A stretch of DNA of 26,405 nt. Origin: Methanobrevibacter sp. (GTDB lineage: Archaea; Methanobacteriota; Methanobacteria; Methanobacteriales; Methanobacteriaceae). The position numbers were made by a program, and so were the translations under genes. The stretch is taken from contig JADLKP010000007.1 in assembly GCA_016838945.1 (NCBI GenBank), forward strand, positions 1 through 26,405, given 5' to 3'. Position 1 is the stretch's first letter. Each line of letters opens with the position of its first letter. A model generated the notes under the pieces. The model was not told where the DNA came from and made no database searches. It worked only from the letters and a program-made list of their open reading frames with translations. Positions 1-7,218 of this stretch are shown one piece after another.

Positions 1-120
1 TATTTAGCTATTTATAATTTTTTATTTTCATTATATTTAAATATTGGGTAAAAATAGGGGTTATTTTAAGAAAAATAATTATAAAAAAATAATAAAATGA
101 AATAAAAAAACTAAGAAAGA

Positions 121-936
121 TTATTTTCTGCAGATTTTAGTTCCATTCACTTTCATGCCTTGAAGCGCCTTTGCAATGGCTCCTTCCTCATTTGCATTGA
201 TGATTTCGGAACTGATTCCATAATCTGCCAAGTCCAATAGCTCCTTTACCTTACCAACCATACCACCGGTTACATCAACGTTGGTGGTGGATTCCAAGAA
301 CTTTATGTCTTCAATGGAGTTCACTTCATCAATATGAACTGCATCATAATGGGTTTTAGGATTTTTGGTATAAACCCCTGCAACATCAGTTCCAAGAACT
401 ATCCTGTCAGATTTAAGGAATTTGGCAATGTATTGGAGCACTTGATCCCCTGAGATGACAGCAATCTTCACTTCATCATCAATAACCACATCTCCAAAGA
501 GAACAGGTACAAATCCTTCGCTTAGATATGTTTTTATTAAATCCAAGTCAAAGTCATAGATTCGCTTATTGTGTGAAGTGATGAAAGATGATGGAGGTAT
601 GGCAATGCAAGGAATGCCATGTGCAATCAAAGATTCGCAGATGATTGAATTAAGCTTTTTAACCTCATTTTGAACTTCAGCAAATCCTATCCTCTTTTCA
701 AGATAATCCTTCATTTCAAAAGGTTCTCCAATATTATACTTCTTAGCTGGAGGATGACCGAAGGATCCTGCACCATGAACAATTACAAGACCATCTATCA
801 AGTCATTGCTGATTTCATCAGCGTATAGAGACGCTCTGATTTCATCTGCAATACGATTTAAATTATCATAATCAACCTTAGGTTCTGTTGAATCCTTTTC
901 AGTTAATATGCTTCCGCCAATCTTTAAAATAATCAT
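121..936 (-). CDS. ipk: Isopentenyl phosphate kinase
   Basis: Cytosolic kinase that converts isopentenyl phosphate to isopentenyl diphosphate with ATP, the last kinase step of the archaeal modified mevalonate pathway that feeds ether-lipid synthesis. The 271-residue protein has the amino-acid-kinase fold signatures: KIGGSILTEK near residues 5-14, the VHGAGSFGHP loop at 53-62 with the family's catalytic His (H61), an SGDQ motif near 160, and a VTGGMVGKV loop near 223. The length is normal for the family. The start is supported by a GTGAT ribosome site a few bases upstream. It lies 79 nt downstream of mevalonate kinase on the same strand, so the two are probably co-transcribed. Identification is firm by motif and neighbourhood. 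Confidence 0.94.
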   Translation of the reverse strand: MIILKIGGSILTEKDSTEPKVDYDNLNRIADEIRASLYADEISNDLIDGLVIVHGAGSFGHPPAKKYNIGEPFEMKDYLEKRIGFAEVQNEVKKLNSIICESLIAHGIPCIAIPPSSFITSHNKRIYDFDLDLIKTYLSEGFVPVLFGDVVIDDEVKIAVISGDQVLQYIAKFLKSDRIVLGTDVAGVYTKNPKTHYDAVHIDEVNSIEDIKFLESTTNVDVTGGMVGKVKELLDLADYGISSEIINANEEGAIAKALQGMKVNGTKICRK

Positions 937-1015
937 AAAATCACACTATAAATAAAAATAATTAATTAATATGAATAATAATTGAAATAAATCCCAAATC
1001 ATCCTATTCAATTGA

Positions 1016-1999
1016 TTAAGGCAAAGGAGGAGATTTCCTATTTACCAGAACACCATCCTTTGAGAATTTGACTTTAATTGTCTTGTCTTCTACATTGATT
1101 GCATCTGCAACTTCATCTATTGTCTCTTCACTGCATAGGGAGATTATGCTGCCTCCACCACCTGAACCGGTGATTTTGGATGCAAGGGCTCCATTGTCAC
1201 GAGCGGTATAGATCATTCTGGACAATTCATAAGTGTTTACACCTAAAGAGTCAAGCAATCCCTGATTTAAATTCATCAATTCCGCAATCCTTTCGACATC
1301 ATTCTTTATGATTGCCACTCTTGCCTCATTTGCTATCTTGCCCATTGTTGAGATTATAGGATTTACCAATTCAGGATAAGTTTCCTTCAATGTCTTTACA
1401 TTCTTCACCATTTTTGCAGTGTTTCCATACTTATTTGTGAATCCCACAACAAATGGTGCATCCAAATGATTGTCAAAACGGACTATTCTCTTTTCACGGG
1501 ACAAGTAGATTAATCCTCCATATGTACTTATCAAAGTATCCAAAGGACTTGCGATTCCCTGAACCTCCTCTTCAACGCCATGAGCTTCATGTGCAAGGGT
1601 TTCCTTATTGAATTCAACTCCATGATAATGATGCAATGCAGCAATTGTAGCGACTGTAACCGCTGCAGAAGAACCTAAACCTGAACCTATAGGCAGATTA
1701 AGGGATAGGCTCATGTCAATGTTGCTGTGATCATGGAACTTTCCCATAGAATTTAAGATATAACGGATAATGCCCGGTTTACCTCTAACCAATGTATAAG
1801 TTCCTCTACGAGTATCCATCTTGACTTCAAAACCTAAATCATTGGACTTTAATGTGGAGTAATTGTTATTGGATTTGCGTATGCTTACTGTAGCCCTTTT
1901 ATTGACTGCACCGGCAATAGCAGGTTCATCATACACAACTGAATGTTCACCAAAAAGGATTGTTTTCCCTGGTGCAGAAGCTACTGATATATGTCTCAT
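1016..1999 (-). CDS. mvk: Mevalonate kinase
   Basis: Phosphorylates mevalonate to 5-phosphomevalonate at the head of isoprenoid synthesis. The 327-residue protein is a GHMP kinase. Its N-terminal motif APGKTILFGEHSVVY is at 9-23, the ATP-binding LPIGSGLGSSAA at 102-113, the catalytic Asp lies in SPLDTLIS (D154), and the C-terminal GHMP motif KITGSGGGGS is at 275-284. A GGGAG ribosome site precedes the ATG. It sits directly upstream of ipk. In related methanogens these genes follow the ribosomal/RNA polymerase cluster; here a plus-strand gene patch lies between them and the MEMO gene. All catalytic motifs are intact. Confidence 0.95.
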   Translation of the reverse strand: MRHISVASAPGKTILFGEHSVVYDEPAIAGAVNKRATVSIRKSNNNYSTLKSNDLGFEVKMDTRRGTYTLVRGKPGIIRYILNSMGKFHDHSNIDMSLSLNLPIGSGLGSSAAVTVATIAALHHYHGVEFNKETLAHEAHGVEEEVQGIASPLDTLISTYGGLIYLSREKRIVRFDNHLDAPFVVGFTNKYGNTAKMVKNVKTLKETYPELVNPIISTMGKIANEARVAIIKNDVERIAELMNLNQGLLDSLGVNTYELSRMIYTARDNGALASKITGSGGGGSIISLCSEETIDEVADAINVEDKTIKVKFSKDGVLVNRKSPPLP

Positions 2000-2090
2000 A
2001 TTATAATTCTCCCATTCATTAATTCCGATAAAGATTTTGAAAATTTTTTAAAAATAAACTTAAAATATTAGGTTTATTCAAAATTCATTT

Positions 2091-2124
2091 TAAAACTTCT
2101 ATTCAATTAAAACTTCTATTCAAT
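2091..2124. repeat. 17-bp perfect tandem duplication
   Basis: The 17-mer TAAAACTTCTATTCAAT occurs twice back to back (2091-2107 and 2108-2124). It lies between the divergent mvk gene and the small plus-strand gene at 2193, just upstream of that gene's probable promoter. It is exact, so it is either recent or maintained. Confidence 0.85.
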
Positions 2125-2157
2125 TTTAATTCTTAAAATTGAGATATATTTATAGAT

Positions 2158-2187
2158 TTATATTAAATAGTATAAAAACTATACTAT
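2158..2187 (+). promoter_or_regulatory. Putative promoter and palindrome for the 47-aa gene
   Basis: A TATA-like TTTATATT at about 2158-2165 is followed by an inverted repeat, ATAGTAT (2167-2173) and ATACTAT (2181-2187) with a 7-nt spacer, ending six bases before the ATG at 2193. No ribosome site is visible, so the transcript could be leaderless or nearly so. The palindrome is placed where an operator would overlap the start site. AT-rich background makes this tentative. Confidence 0.35.
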
Positions 2188-2192
2188 AAATT

Positions 2193-2336
2193 ATGGAAAA
2201 AATGATTAAAGAGAAAGAATGCTACAATTGCAAATATTTGGAGTTTGATTTGAATTTATGCACCCAATTCTTTTGCAGATATCATGAAAAGCTGATTAAA
2301 CAGGATGACAGTTGTGATAATTGGATAAAAAAGTGA
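2193..2336 (+). CDS. Small Cys-rich protein (47 aa), probable metal binder
   Basis: A 47-residue open frame, ATG to TGA. It contains a CYNC pair (C10, C13), then C23, C28 and C41, and ends in a CDNWIKK tail. Five cysteines in such a short, Lys-rich protein suggest a zinc or Fe-S knuckle; H31 could be a further ligand. I do not recognise a named family. Support for being real: clean codon structure, a TATA-like element at a suitable distance, and a position next to a redox flavoprotein gene on the same strand. Against it: no clear ribosome site and very short length. An alternative start is the ATG at 2202. Confidence 0.55.
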   Translation: MEKMIKEKECYNCKYLEFDLNLCTQFFCRYHEKLIKQDDSCDNWIKK

Positions 2337-2376
2337 AAAATGAAATTTTATCAAAGAAGTGATAATCTAGAAAAAA

Positions 2377-2390
2377 GTTTATACTTATAA
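2377..2390 (+). promoter_or_regulatory. Putative TATA promoter of the flavoprotein gene
   Basis: The sequence AAAAAAG followed by TTTATACTTATAA resembles an archaeal BRE/TATA element. Transcription would start near 2410 and leave a leader of roughly 65-70 nt before the ATG at 2478. Position-based inference only. Confidence 0.35.
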
Positions 2391-2477
2391 GAATATATTA
2401 AGTTGTGTTAAAATTTAGGCTCAGAACATATGTCAAATGATTATTGTAATTTAACTAAAAAAATAGGGAGAGAAAAT

Positions 2478-3086
2478 ATGAAAGTTTTACTTATAAACGG
2501 AAGCCCTCATAAGGAAGGATGTACATTTACAGCACTCACTGAAATTAAAGACCAATTGGAAAAGGAAGGAATCGGCAGCGAAATCTTTTGGATTGGAAAC
2601 AAGCCTGTTAGAGGCTGCATAGCTTGTGGAAAATGTGGAACTTTGGAAAGATGCGCATTTGATGATGATGTAGCAAATGAAATTGTAGATAAAATCCTTG
2701 AATCTGATGGTCTTATTATAGGCTCACCTGTTTATTACGCAGGACCTAATGGAGCATTATGTGCTATACTTGATAGGGTCTTCTATTCAGCAAGCTCCAA
2801 ATTCACATTTAAGCCAGGTGCATCAGTGGTAAGCTGCCGAAGAGGAGGTTCAACAGCAAGCTTTGATAGATTAAACAAATATTTCACAATTTCCAATATG
2901 CCTATAGTGGCATCCAAATATTGGAATATGGTTCACGGAAACAGCCCTGAAGAAGTAAAACAAGATTTGGAAGGTCTTCACACCATGAGAACCTTAGCAA
3001 GAAATATGGCTTGGCTCTTGAAATCCATTGAAGGCAAGAATTTGCCTGAGCAAGAAGAAAAAGTGTTTACTAATTTCATAAGATAA
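2478..3086 (+). CDS. Iron-sulfur flavoprotein / NADPH-dependent FMN reductase-like protein
   Basis: Flavodoxin-fold redox protein expected to bind FMN and one [4Fe-4S] cluster, used in electron transfer or oxidant defence. I start it at the ATG at 2478, which begins the typical MKVLLINGSPHKEG phosphate-binding loop and has an AGGGAGAG ribosome site just upstream. The in-frame ATG at 2430 lacks one and would add 16 residues. With this start the protein has 202 residues. A compact cysteine motif C47-x2-C50-x2-C53-x5-C59 matches the Isf family of methanogens. GSPVYYAGPNGALCAILDR near 90-108 is the usual flavin-contact region. It is on the strand opposite to most neighbours and converges on the glyoxalase gene. 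The physiological partner is not evident. Confidence 0.85.
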   Translation: MKVLLINGSPHKEGCTFTALTEIKDQLEKEGIGSEIFWIGNKPVRGCIACGKCGTLERCAFDDDVANEIVDKILESDGLIIGSPVYYAGPNGALCAILDRVFYSASSKFTFKPGASVVSCRRGGSTASFDRLNKYFTISNMPIVASKYWNMVHGNSPEEVKQDLEGLHTMRTLARNMAWLLKSIEGKNLPEQEEKVFTNFIR

Positions 3087-3094
3087 TTAGCAAT

Positions 3095-3175
3095 CTAAAA
3101 AAAAAATGTTTTAGAAAAGAAATCTTAATTTTCTTTCCTAATTTCTTTTATCTATTTTTAATTCCTTTCTATAAT
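3095..3175 (+). terminator. Probable terminator region of the flavoprotein gene
   Basis: A weak AT hairpin (CTAAAA at 3095-3100, TTTTAG at 3109-3114) is followed by a long T-rich stretch from about 3126 to 3175. That suits archaeal termination, which relies on U-rich tracts. The T-rich tract runs into the end of the convergent glyoxalase gene. Confidence 0.35.
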
Positions 3176-3547
3176 TTCTATCTTATATCCATCCGGATCA
3201 GTTAGGAAATAGTATTTTTCACTGTCGTCCTCATATAAGCTTTTTAAAGGACCTACATCATATCCTGCTTTGATATGCTCTTCTCTAACCTCTTCAATGT
3301 TCTTTACAAGAACTGCAAGATGTCCGTATCCTGTACCTATTTCATAAGGAACTTCAGGGTCATAATTATAGGTAAGCTCCAATTCAAAATGGGATTGTCC
3401 ATCAGTCAAATAGACCAATGTGAATTTGCCTTCAGGCTTATCCACTCTTCTATTCTCTTTCATCCCTAATGCTTCATCATAAAACTTCAATGAACGTTCA
3501 AGGTCAAAGACTCTAATCATTTCATGTATCATCATACAATTTACCAT
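3158..3547 (-). CDS. Glyoxalase I-like VOC protein (lactoylglutathione lyase family)
   Basis: Vicinal-oxygen-chelate metalloenzyme of the glyoxalase I type, expected to detoxify methylglyoxal-thiol adducts. The 129-residue protein keeps the four metal ligands of bacterial GloA: H8 in the first strand, E57 in ELELTYN, H76 in GYGHLAV, and E124 in the final YKIEII strand. The DPDGYKIEIIE ending is typical. A GGTGAT site lies 3 nt before the chosen ATG; ATG codons at residues 5 and 6 are alternatives without a clear site. The thiol cofactor is uncertain, since methanogens often lack glutathione, so the true substrate may differ. It lies 76 nt downstream of the MEMO gene. Confidence 0.85.
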   Translation of the reverse strand: MVNCMMIHEMIRVFDLERSLKFYDEALGMKENRRVDKPEGKFTLVYLTDGQSHFELELTYNYDPEVPYEIGTGYGHLAVLVKNIEEVREEHIKAGYDVGPLKSLYEDDSEKYYFLTDPDGYKIEIIERN

Positions 3548-3564
3548 GATATCACCATATTGTA

Positions 3565-3600
3565 TTAAATAATTAAATAATTAAATAATTAAATAATTAA
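3565..3600. repeat. 8-bp tandem repeat upstream of the glyoxalase gene
   Basis: TTAAATAA is repeated four and a half times in exact tandem, starting about 18 bases upstream of the glyoxalase ATG, between it and the MEMO gene. Each unit resembles a TATA box, so repeat number could affect promoter strength or spacing. Confidence 0.85.
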
Positions 3601-3623
3601 AAAATCAAAAATCAAGCAAATGC

Positions 3624-4475
3624 CTAATCAACCCATATTCCAGATCCGTATCCTACAACAGATGCATAATCCAAAGTTATGTCACCACTTGTTGAATGCT
3701 GCAGGAGCTCAAAGTTCTTTTGCCCTAATTTTTTGGAAAATTCCATACTTACCATAGTTGGACCGTATCCACATATACTAATTTGTTCTTTTTTGACAAC
3801 TTGATAGAGCCCTTCAGTATTTGCATTGAACACTTCATTAAACACAAGGTTGTCATGTTCAATGGTCTTTTCCTGAGACTTAAAATGAGATAAATCAGTA
3901 CTATCAATTAAAGTGATTTTTCTTCCCAAGTTTTGGCTAGATTCAAAGATGGAATTTGCCAAATCGATTGATGTTTCAACAGACTGATCCATCATGCAGA
4001 TTGGAACTATCTTGAAGTTGCTGTCAAAGTACTTCAGGAATGGAAGCTGAACTTCACAACTATGTTCCTTTAAGTGTGCATTGAAATCAGCCTTAGCGAA
4101 ATTGGAGTTTTTGATGATTTCATCTGCAAGTTCATTGTCTACATCACAGACTCCATTAGGCACTATCCAAGAACCTTCATTGTATACTGAAACATCTGCC
4201 CCATATCCTGTATGGTTAGGACAAAGGATTACAAAGGTTTCTGGATAACCGTCTTGGACCAATTTTGAGTAGGCATGAGCTGCAGTTGGACCAGAATAGA
4301 CATATCCTGCATGAGGAACCATAATTGCATTTACATTCTTTTCCTTGTTGATTCTGGATAGTTTAGGTACTTCTCCAGGGCCTAACCTATGTTTAAAACA
4401 GTCTTCGATTGATTCTCTTAAGTATTTTACATTACTTTCATAAAATGCGCCGGCAACTGCAGGTTCTCTAATCAT
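3624..4475 (-). CDS. MEMO1 family protein (AmmeMemoRadiSam system protein B)
   Basis: Member of the MEMO family, structurally related to class III non-haem iron dioxygenases. It is widely conserved in archaea, often beside AmmeMemoRadiSam partners, and its biochemical role is unsettled. The 283-residue protein begins with the typical MIREPAVAGAFY. It retains residues that match the metal-site residues of human MEMO1: H55 in PHAGYVYSG, H88 in PNHTGYG and C235 in CGYGPT. Further conserved stretches are HSCEVQLPFL (138-147) and DSTDLSHF (191-198). A GGGTGA site precedes the ATG. It lies downstream of uS2 in the conserved cluster. No AMMECR1 or radical-SAM partner is seen in this window. Confidence 0.9.
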   Translation of the reverse strand: MIREPAVAGAFYESNVKYLRESIEDCFKHRLGPGEVPKLSRINKEKNVNAIMVPHAGYVYSGPTAAHAYSKLVQDGYPETFVILCPNHTGYGADVSVYNEGSWIVPNGVCDVDNELADEIIKNSNFAKADFNAHLKEHSCEVQLPFLKYFDSNFKIVPICMMDQSVETSIDLANSIFESSQNLGRKITLIDSTDLSHFKSQEKTIEHDNLVFNEVFNANTEGLYQVVKKEQISICGYGPTMVSMEFSKKLGQKNFELLQHSTSGDITLDYASVVGYGSGIWVD

Positions 4476-4620
4476 ATTTTCACCCTTTTTTTAAATTTTC
4501 ATAAAATAATTAATTTTAATTTATTTTTAATTAAATATAGATTTAATTTACTTAATATAAAAGTTTATATTAAAAATAGAGAAATAGAAAATATTTTGAA
4601 AAATAGATGATTATTAATTA

Positions 4621-4650
4621 AATAGATTAAAATAGATTAAAATAGATTAA
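4621..4650. repeat. 10-bp tandem repeat
   Basis: AATAGATTAA occurs three times in exact tandem, with a diverged fourth unit following, between uS2 and the MEMO gene. It is low-complexity AT sequence with no clear function. Confidence 0.75.
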
Positions 4651-4713
4651 AACAGTTAAAAAAAGTAAAATAATTAAAGAAAATTCCTACCAACTAATGG
4701 AAAGAATTTTGGT

Positions 4714-4748
4714 CCAGGTTTCGCGCTCCGAAGGAGCGGAAAAGCTGG
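4714..4748 (-). terminator. GC-rich 3' hairpin after uS2
   Basis: A 6-bp GC-rich stem with a 3-nt loop (CGCTCC at 4724-4729, GGAGCG at 4733-4738) sits inside a further interrupted stem (CCAG at 4714-4717 with CTGG at 4745-4748, and TTTC with GAAA). It begins two bases after the uS2 stop codon. GC-rich hairpins stand out strongly in this AT-rich DNA. It lacks a clean U tract on the minus strand, so RNA processing or 3'-end protection is as likely as termination. It resembles the hairpin at 24456-24488. Confidence 0.6.
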
Positions 4749-4750
4749 TT

Positions 4751-5347
4751 TTAGAACTTTAATTCAAAGTCAGAAGATTCAATGTCTAAATCTTCGTCTT
4801 CACCAAGAATTCCTCTTTCTCTTAAGATTTGTCTTGCAAGTAACCAGTAGATTAAAGCAATAGCTTTTCTACCTTTGTTGTTAGATGGAACACAAATATC
4901 CACATTAGCAAGTAAGTTTTCAGAATCGCATAAACCAACTACAGGAATACCGTTTTGTTTGGATTCTAAAATTGCTTGAGAGTCGGATCTTGGGTCAGTT
5001 ACAACAATAACTTTAGGTTCGATGAATTTAGCGTATTGTGGGTTGGTTAAGGTACCTGGGATGAATCTACCAGGGATGGTTTTACAACCAGTGATTTCAC
5101 CGAATTTTTTAACAGGAGCTTGACCGTATTGACGGGTAGCTACAACTAAAATGTCATCTGGGTCGTATTTTGCTAAGAATTTAGCAACAGCTCTGATTCT
5201 TTCATCAGTTTTACGAACATCTAAGACATATAAACCATCGGATCTTACACGGAAAATGTATTTTTCCATGTCACTAGTTTTTTGTTGGGTACCAATGTGT
5301 AACCCAGCAGCCAAATACTTTTCTAAAGGGATTAATAAATCTGACAC
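4751..5347 (-). CDS. rps2: 30S ribosomal protein uS2
   Basis: Small-subunit ribosomal protein S2, 198 residues, archaeal type. Family landmarks are LEKYLAAGLHIGTQQKT near 8-24, the RFIPGTLTNPQY stretch near 93-104, VVTDPRSDSQAI near 115-126, and NLLANVDICVPSNNKGRKAIALIYWLLARQ split over about 144-172. The start codon is GTG, three bases after a perfect GGTGAT ribosome site. An ATG at 5354 is out of frame. The C-terminus is acidic (EDEDLDIESSDFEL). It lies in the conserved cluster with ferredoxin and enolase upstream, and a GC hairpin follows the stop. Confidence 0.97.
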   Translation of the reverse strand: MSDLLIPLEKYLAAGLHIGTQQKTSDMEKYIFRVRSDGLYVLDVRKTDERIRAVAKFLAKYDPDDILVVATRQYGQAPVKKFGEITGCKTIPGRFIPGTLTNPQYAKFIEPKVIVVTDPRSDSQAILESKQNGIPVVGLCDSENLLANVDICVPSNNKGRKAIALIYWLLARQILRERGILGEDEDLDIESSDFELKF

Positions 5348-5466
5348 TTTATCACCATAATATAAAAAATTTCTAAATTTAATAAATTGTTAATAATTAA
5401 AATTATAATATAAATTGCAAATCAATTTATAAATAACACATTTCAAATTAAATTATTAAAAAATAA

Positions 5467-5518
5467 AGATAAGAATTCCAATAAAATCCAAAAGGAGATT
5501 ATTTGAGAATTCTTGTCT
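5467..5518 (-). terminator. Long hairpin downstream of the ferredoxin gene
   Basis: Two 12-nt arms (5467-5478 and 5507-5518) pair at 11 of 12 positions around an AGAATTC/GAATTCT core. The interior (AATAAAATCC against GGAGATTATT) pairs at 8 of 10 with a 4-nt loop, so nearly the whole 52 nt can fold into one hairpin. It begins 15 bases after the ferredoxin stop. Probable terminator or 3'-end structure of the ferredoxin transcript. Confidence 0.5.
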
Positions 5519-5533
5519 TGAAAATCAACAAAT

Positions 5534-5725
5534 TTATTCATCTTTGATAGTAATGCAGTCGTTAGGACACATGTCGACACATACTTCACATAAAGTACAT
5601 TCATCTTCATGATCAGTTACGATTTTGTCTCCGTCTAAGGAAAAGATTTCCATAGGACACATATCTACACATTCACCACAGTCTGCATTTTCACATTTGC
5701 TTGCATCAATAATAACAGTTGACAT
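5534..5725 (-). CDS. 2[4Fe-4S] ferredoxin
   Basis: Small soluble electron carrier of 63 residues with two [4Fe-4S] cluster motifs. The second is the classic C43-x2-C46-x2-C49-x3-C53-P. The first is slightly stretched, C11-x4-C16-x2-C19-x3-C23-P, and there is an extra cysteine at 57. The protein is acidic, as expected for a ferredoxin. A GGTGTAAAA site precedes the ATG. It lies between enolase and uS2 in the conserved cluster, with its own spacer on each side (186 and 245 nt), so it may be transcribed alone. The redox partner cannot be read from the sequence. Confidence 0.93.
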   Translation of the reverse strand: MSTVIIDASKCENADCGECVDMCPMEIFSLDGDKIVTDHEDECTLCEVCVDMCPNDCITIKDE

Positions 5726-5908
5726 TTTTACACCATTTTCTTCTAAATTTTTTTATTAATTAATAATTTAATCAATAAACTTGAATAAATACTACAATCC
5801 CATTTTATTAAAGCTTATTAATTAATTACCTAAATAAATCTTATTTCAACATTTATTTACTATTAAAAAGATTTAATTTAATAGTTTATAAATTTAACTA
5901 CTTATTAA

Positions 5909-5932
5909 AGTAAATTTCGCTCAAAATTTACT
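5909..5932 (-). terminator. Perfect hairpin downstream of enolase
   Basis: A perfect 9-bp stem (AGTAAATTT and AAATTTACT) with a CGCTCA loop lies 38 bases after the enolase stop codon. Probable terminator or 3'-end structure. Confidence 0.5.
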
Positions 5933-5970
5933 GTAATCATTATTTTTGAACTTTAATTGGGATAAAATTT

Positions 5971-7218
5971 CTAATATAAATTAGCCATTCTCGGATTGGA
6001 CATTTCATCCTCAATTCTAATGAGTTCATTTAATTTAGCTATTCTTTCTCCACCTATTGCACCGGTCTTTATCATAGGAGCGCCGAATGCAATTGCCAAG
6101 TGAGCAATGGTCTCATCGCAGGTCTCACCTGATCTGTGGGAAACTACAGGCATTACGCCGTTTTCTTTAGCTAATCTTACTGTTTCATAAGTATCAGTCA
6201 AAGTGCCTATCTGATTTGGTTTGATGATGATTGCATTTGCAGCATTCATTTCGATTCCTTTAGCCAACAATTCGCTGTTGGTTACGAATAGGTCATCACC
6301 ACAAATGCGGCATTTGTTGCCAACCTTTGAAGTGAGCTCTGCAAACCCTTCAAAATCTTTTTCATCAAAAGGATCTTCAACATAAAACATATGATAAGTA
6401 TCAATCAAGTCCTTCACATAGTCAACTTGGTCTCCAGAATCTCTTTTAAGACCATCTTGACCATAGACATACTTGCCTTCCTCTTCACTCCAGAATTCAG
6501 ATGAAGCCATGTCCAAACCAGGCTTGATTATGAAGCCAAGTTCATCACCAACCTCTTCACAAGCTTGAGCTTGAATCTCCAGAGCCTGATCATTGGTAAT
6601 GTTTGGAATCCATCCTCCTTCATCACCTTTTCCACCAGTAAAACTAGAGTCTTTTTTAGATATGAGTTCCTTTAATCTTTTGTGGACTTCAACATTGGCA
6701 AAAACTGCTTCTGTTATGTCGCAAGCTCCAACAGGAACCACCAAGAACTCTTGAATATCAGGCGCATTAGGACCTGCATGTGCACCGCCGTTCATCATAT
6801 TTCCTAATGGATAAGGTATTTCTTTAGTGAAATTGCCTCCTAAGAAGTTATAAAGAGGCAAATTATAGCTCATTGCCGCTGCTTTAGCTGCAGCCATTGA
6901 AACAGCTACAGTGGTGTTACCGCCGATTGCAGATAAGTTGTCGGTTCCATCGATTTCCTTTAGAACCTCATCAATATCTTCAATGTCCTCAGCAGCCATG
7001 CCAATAAGCTCAGAGGAAATTAAATCTTCAACCTCAGTGATTACTTGACTTACTCCACCTTCAGGGAAAGATACAACTTCTCTGGAACCGGTACTTGCAC
7101 CGCTTGGTGCAGCAGCCCTTCCAAATCCGTTCCAAGTAATAATATCCACTTCAACAGTAGGATTTCCTCTACTATCTAAAATCTTTCTAACACGAACATC
7201 TTCGATAACGCTATCCAA
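5971..7218 (-). CDS. eno: Enolase (phosphopyruvate hydratase)
   Basis: Interconverts 2-phosphoglycerate and phosphoenolpyruvate in glycolysis/gluconeogenesis. The 415-residue protein is complete. VRVRKILDSRGNPTVEVDI is near 9-27 and the mobile GASTGSREV loop near 40-48. GGAHAGPNAPDIQEF is near 143-157, and GDEGGW near 198 carries the catalytic Glu. Metal ligands lie in GLDMASSEFW, YVEDPFDEKD and CGDDLFVT. The catalytic Lys is in IIKPNQIGT, followed by SHRSGETCD. The start codon is TTG, set by an AGGTGTTA ribosome site just upstream and by the family N-terminus. Enolase next to ribosomal and RNA polymerase genes is the usual archaeal arrangement. Confidence 0.97.
   Translation of the reverse strand: MDSVIEDVRVRKILDSRGNPTVEVDIITWNGFGRAAAPSGASTGSREVVSFPEGGVSQVITEVEDLISSELIGMAAEDIEDIDEVLKEIDGTDNLSAIGGNTTVAVSMAAAKAAAMSYNLPLYNFLGGNFTKEIPYPLGNMMNGGAHAGPNAPDIQEFLVVPVGACDITEAVFANVEVHKRLKELISKKDSSFTGGKGDEGGWIPNITNDQALEIQAQACEEVGDELGFIIKPGLDMASSEFWSEEEGKYVYGQDGLKRDSGDQVDYVKDLIDTYHMFYVEDPFDEKDFEGFAELTSKVGNKCRICGDDLFVTNSELLAKGIEMNAANAIIIKPNQIGTLTDTYETVRLAKENGVMPVVSHRSGETCDETIAHLAIAFGAPMIKTGAIGGERIAKLNELIRIEDEMSNPRMANLY

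Noticed and set aside
2430..2477. Upstream ATG start for the flavoprotein gene
   Set aside because: The extra 16 residues are not family-like and have no ribosome site; the ATG at 2478 follows AGGGAGAG and begins the canonical N-terminus.
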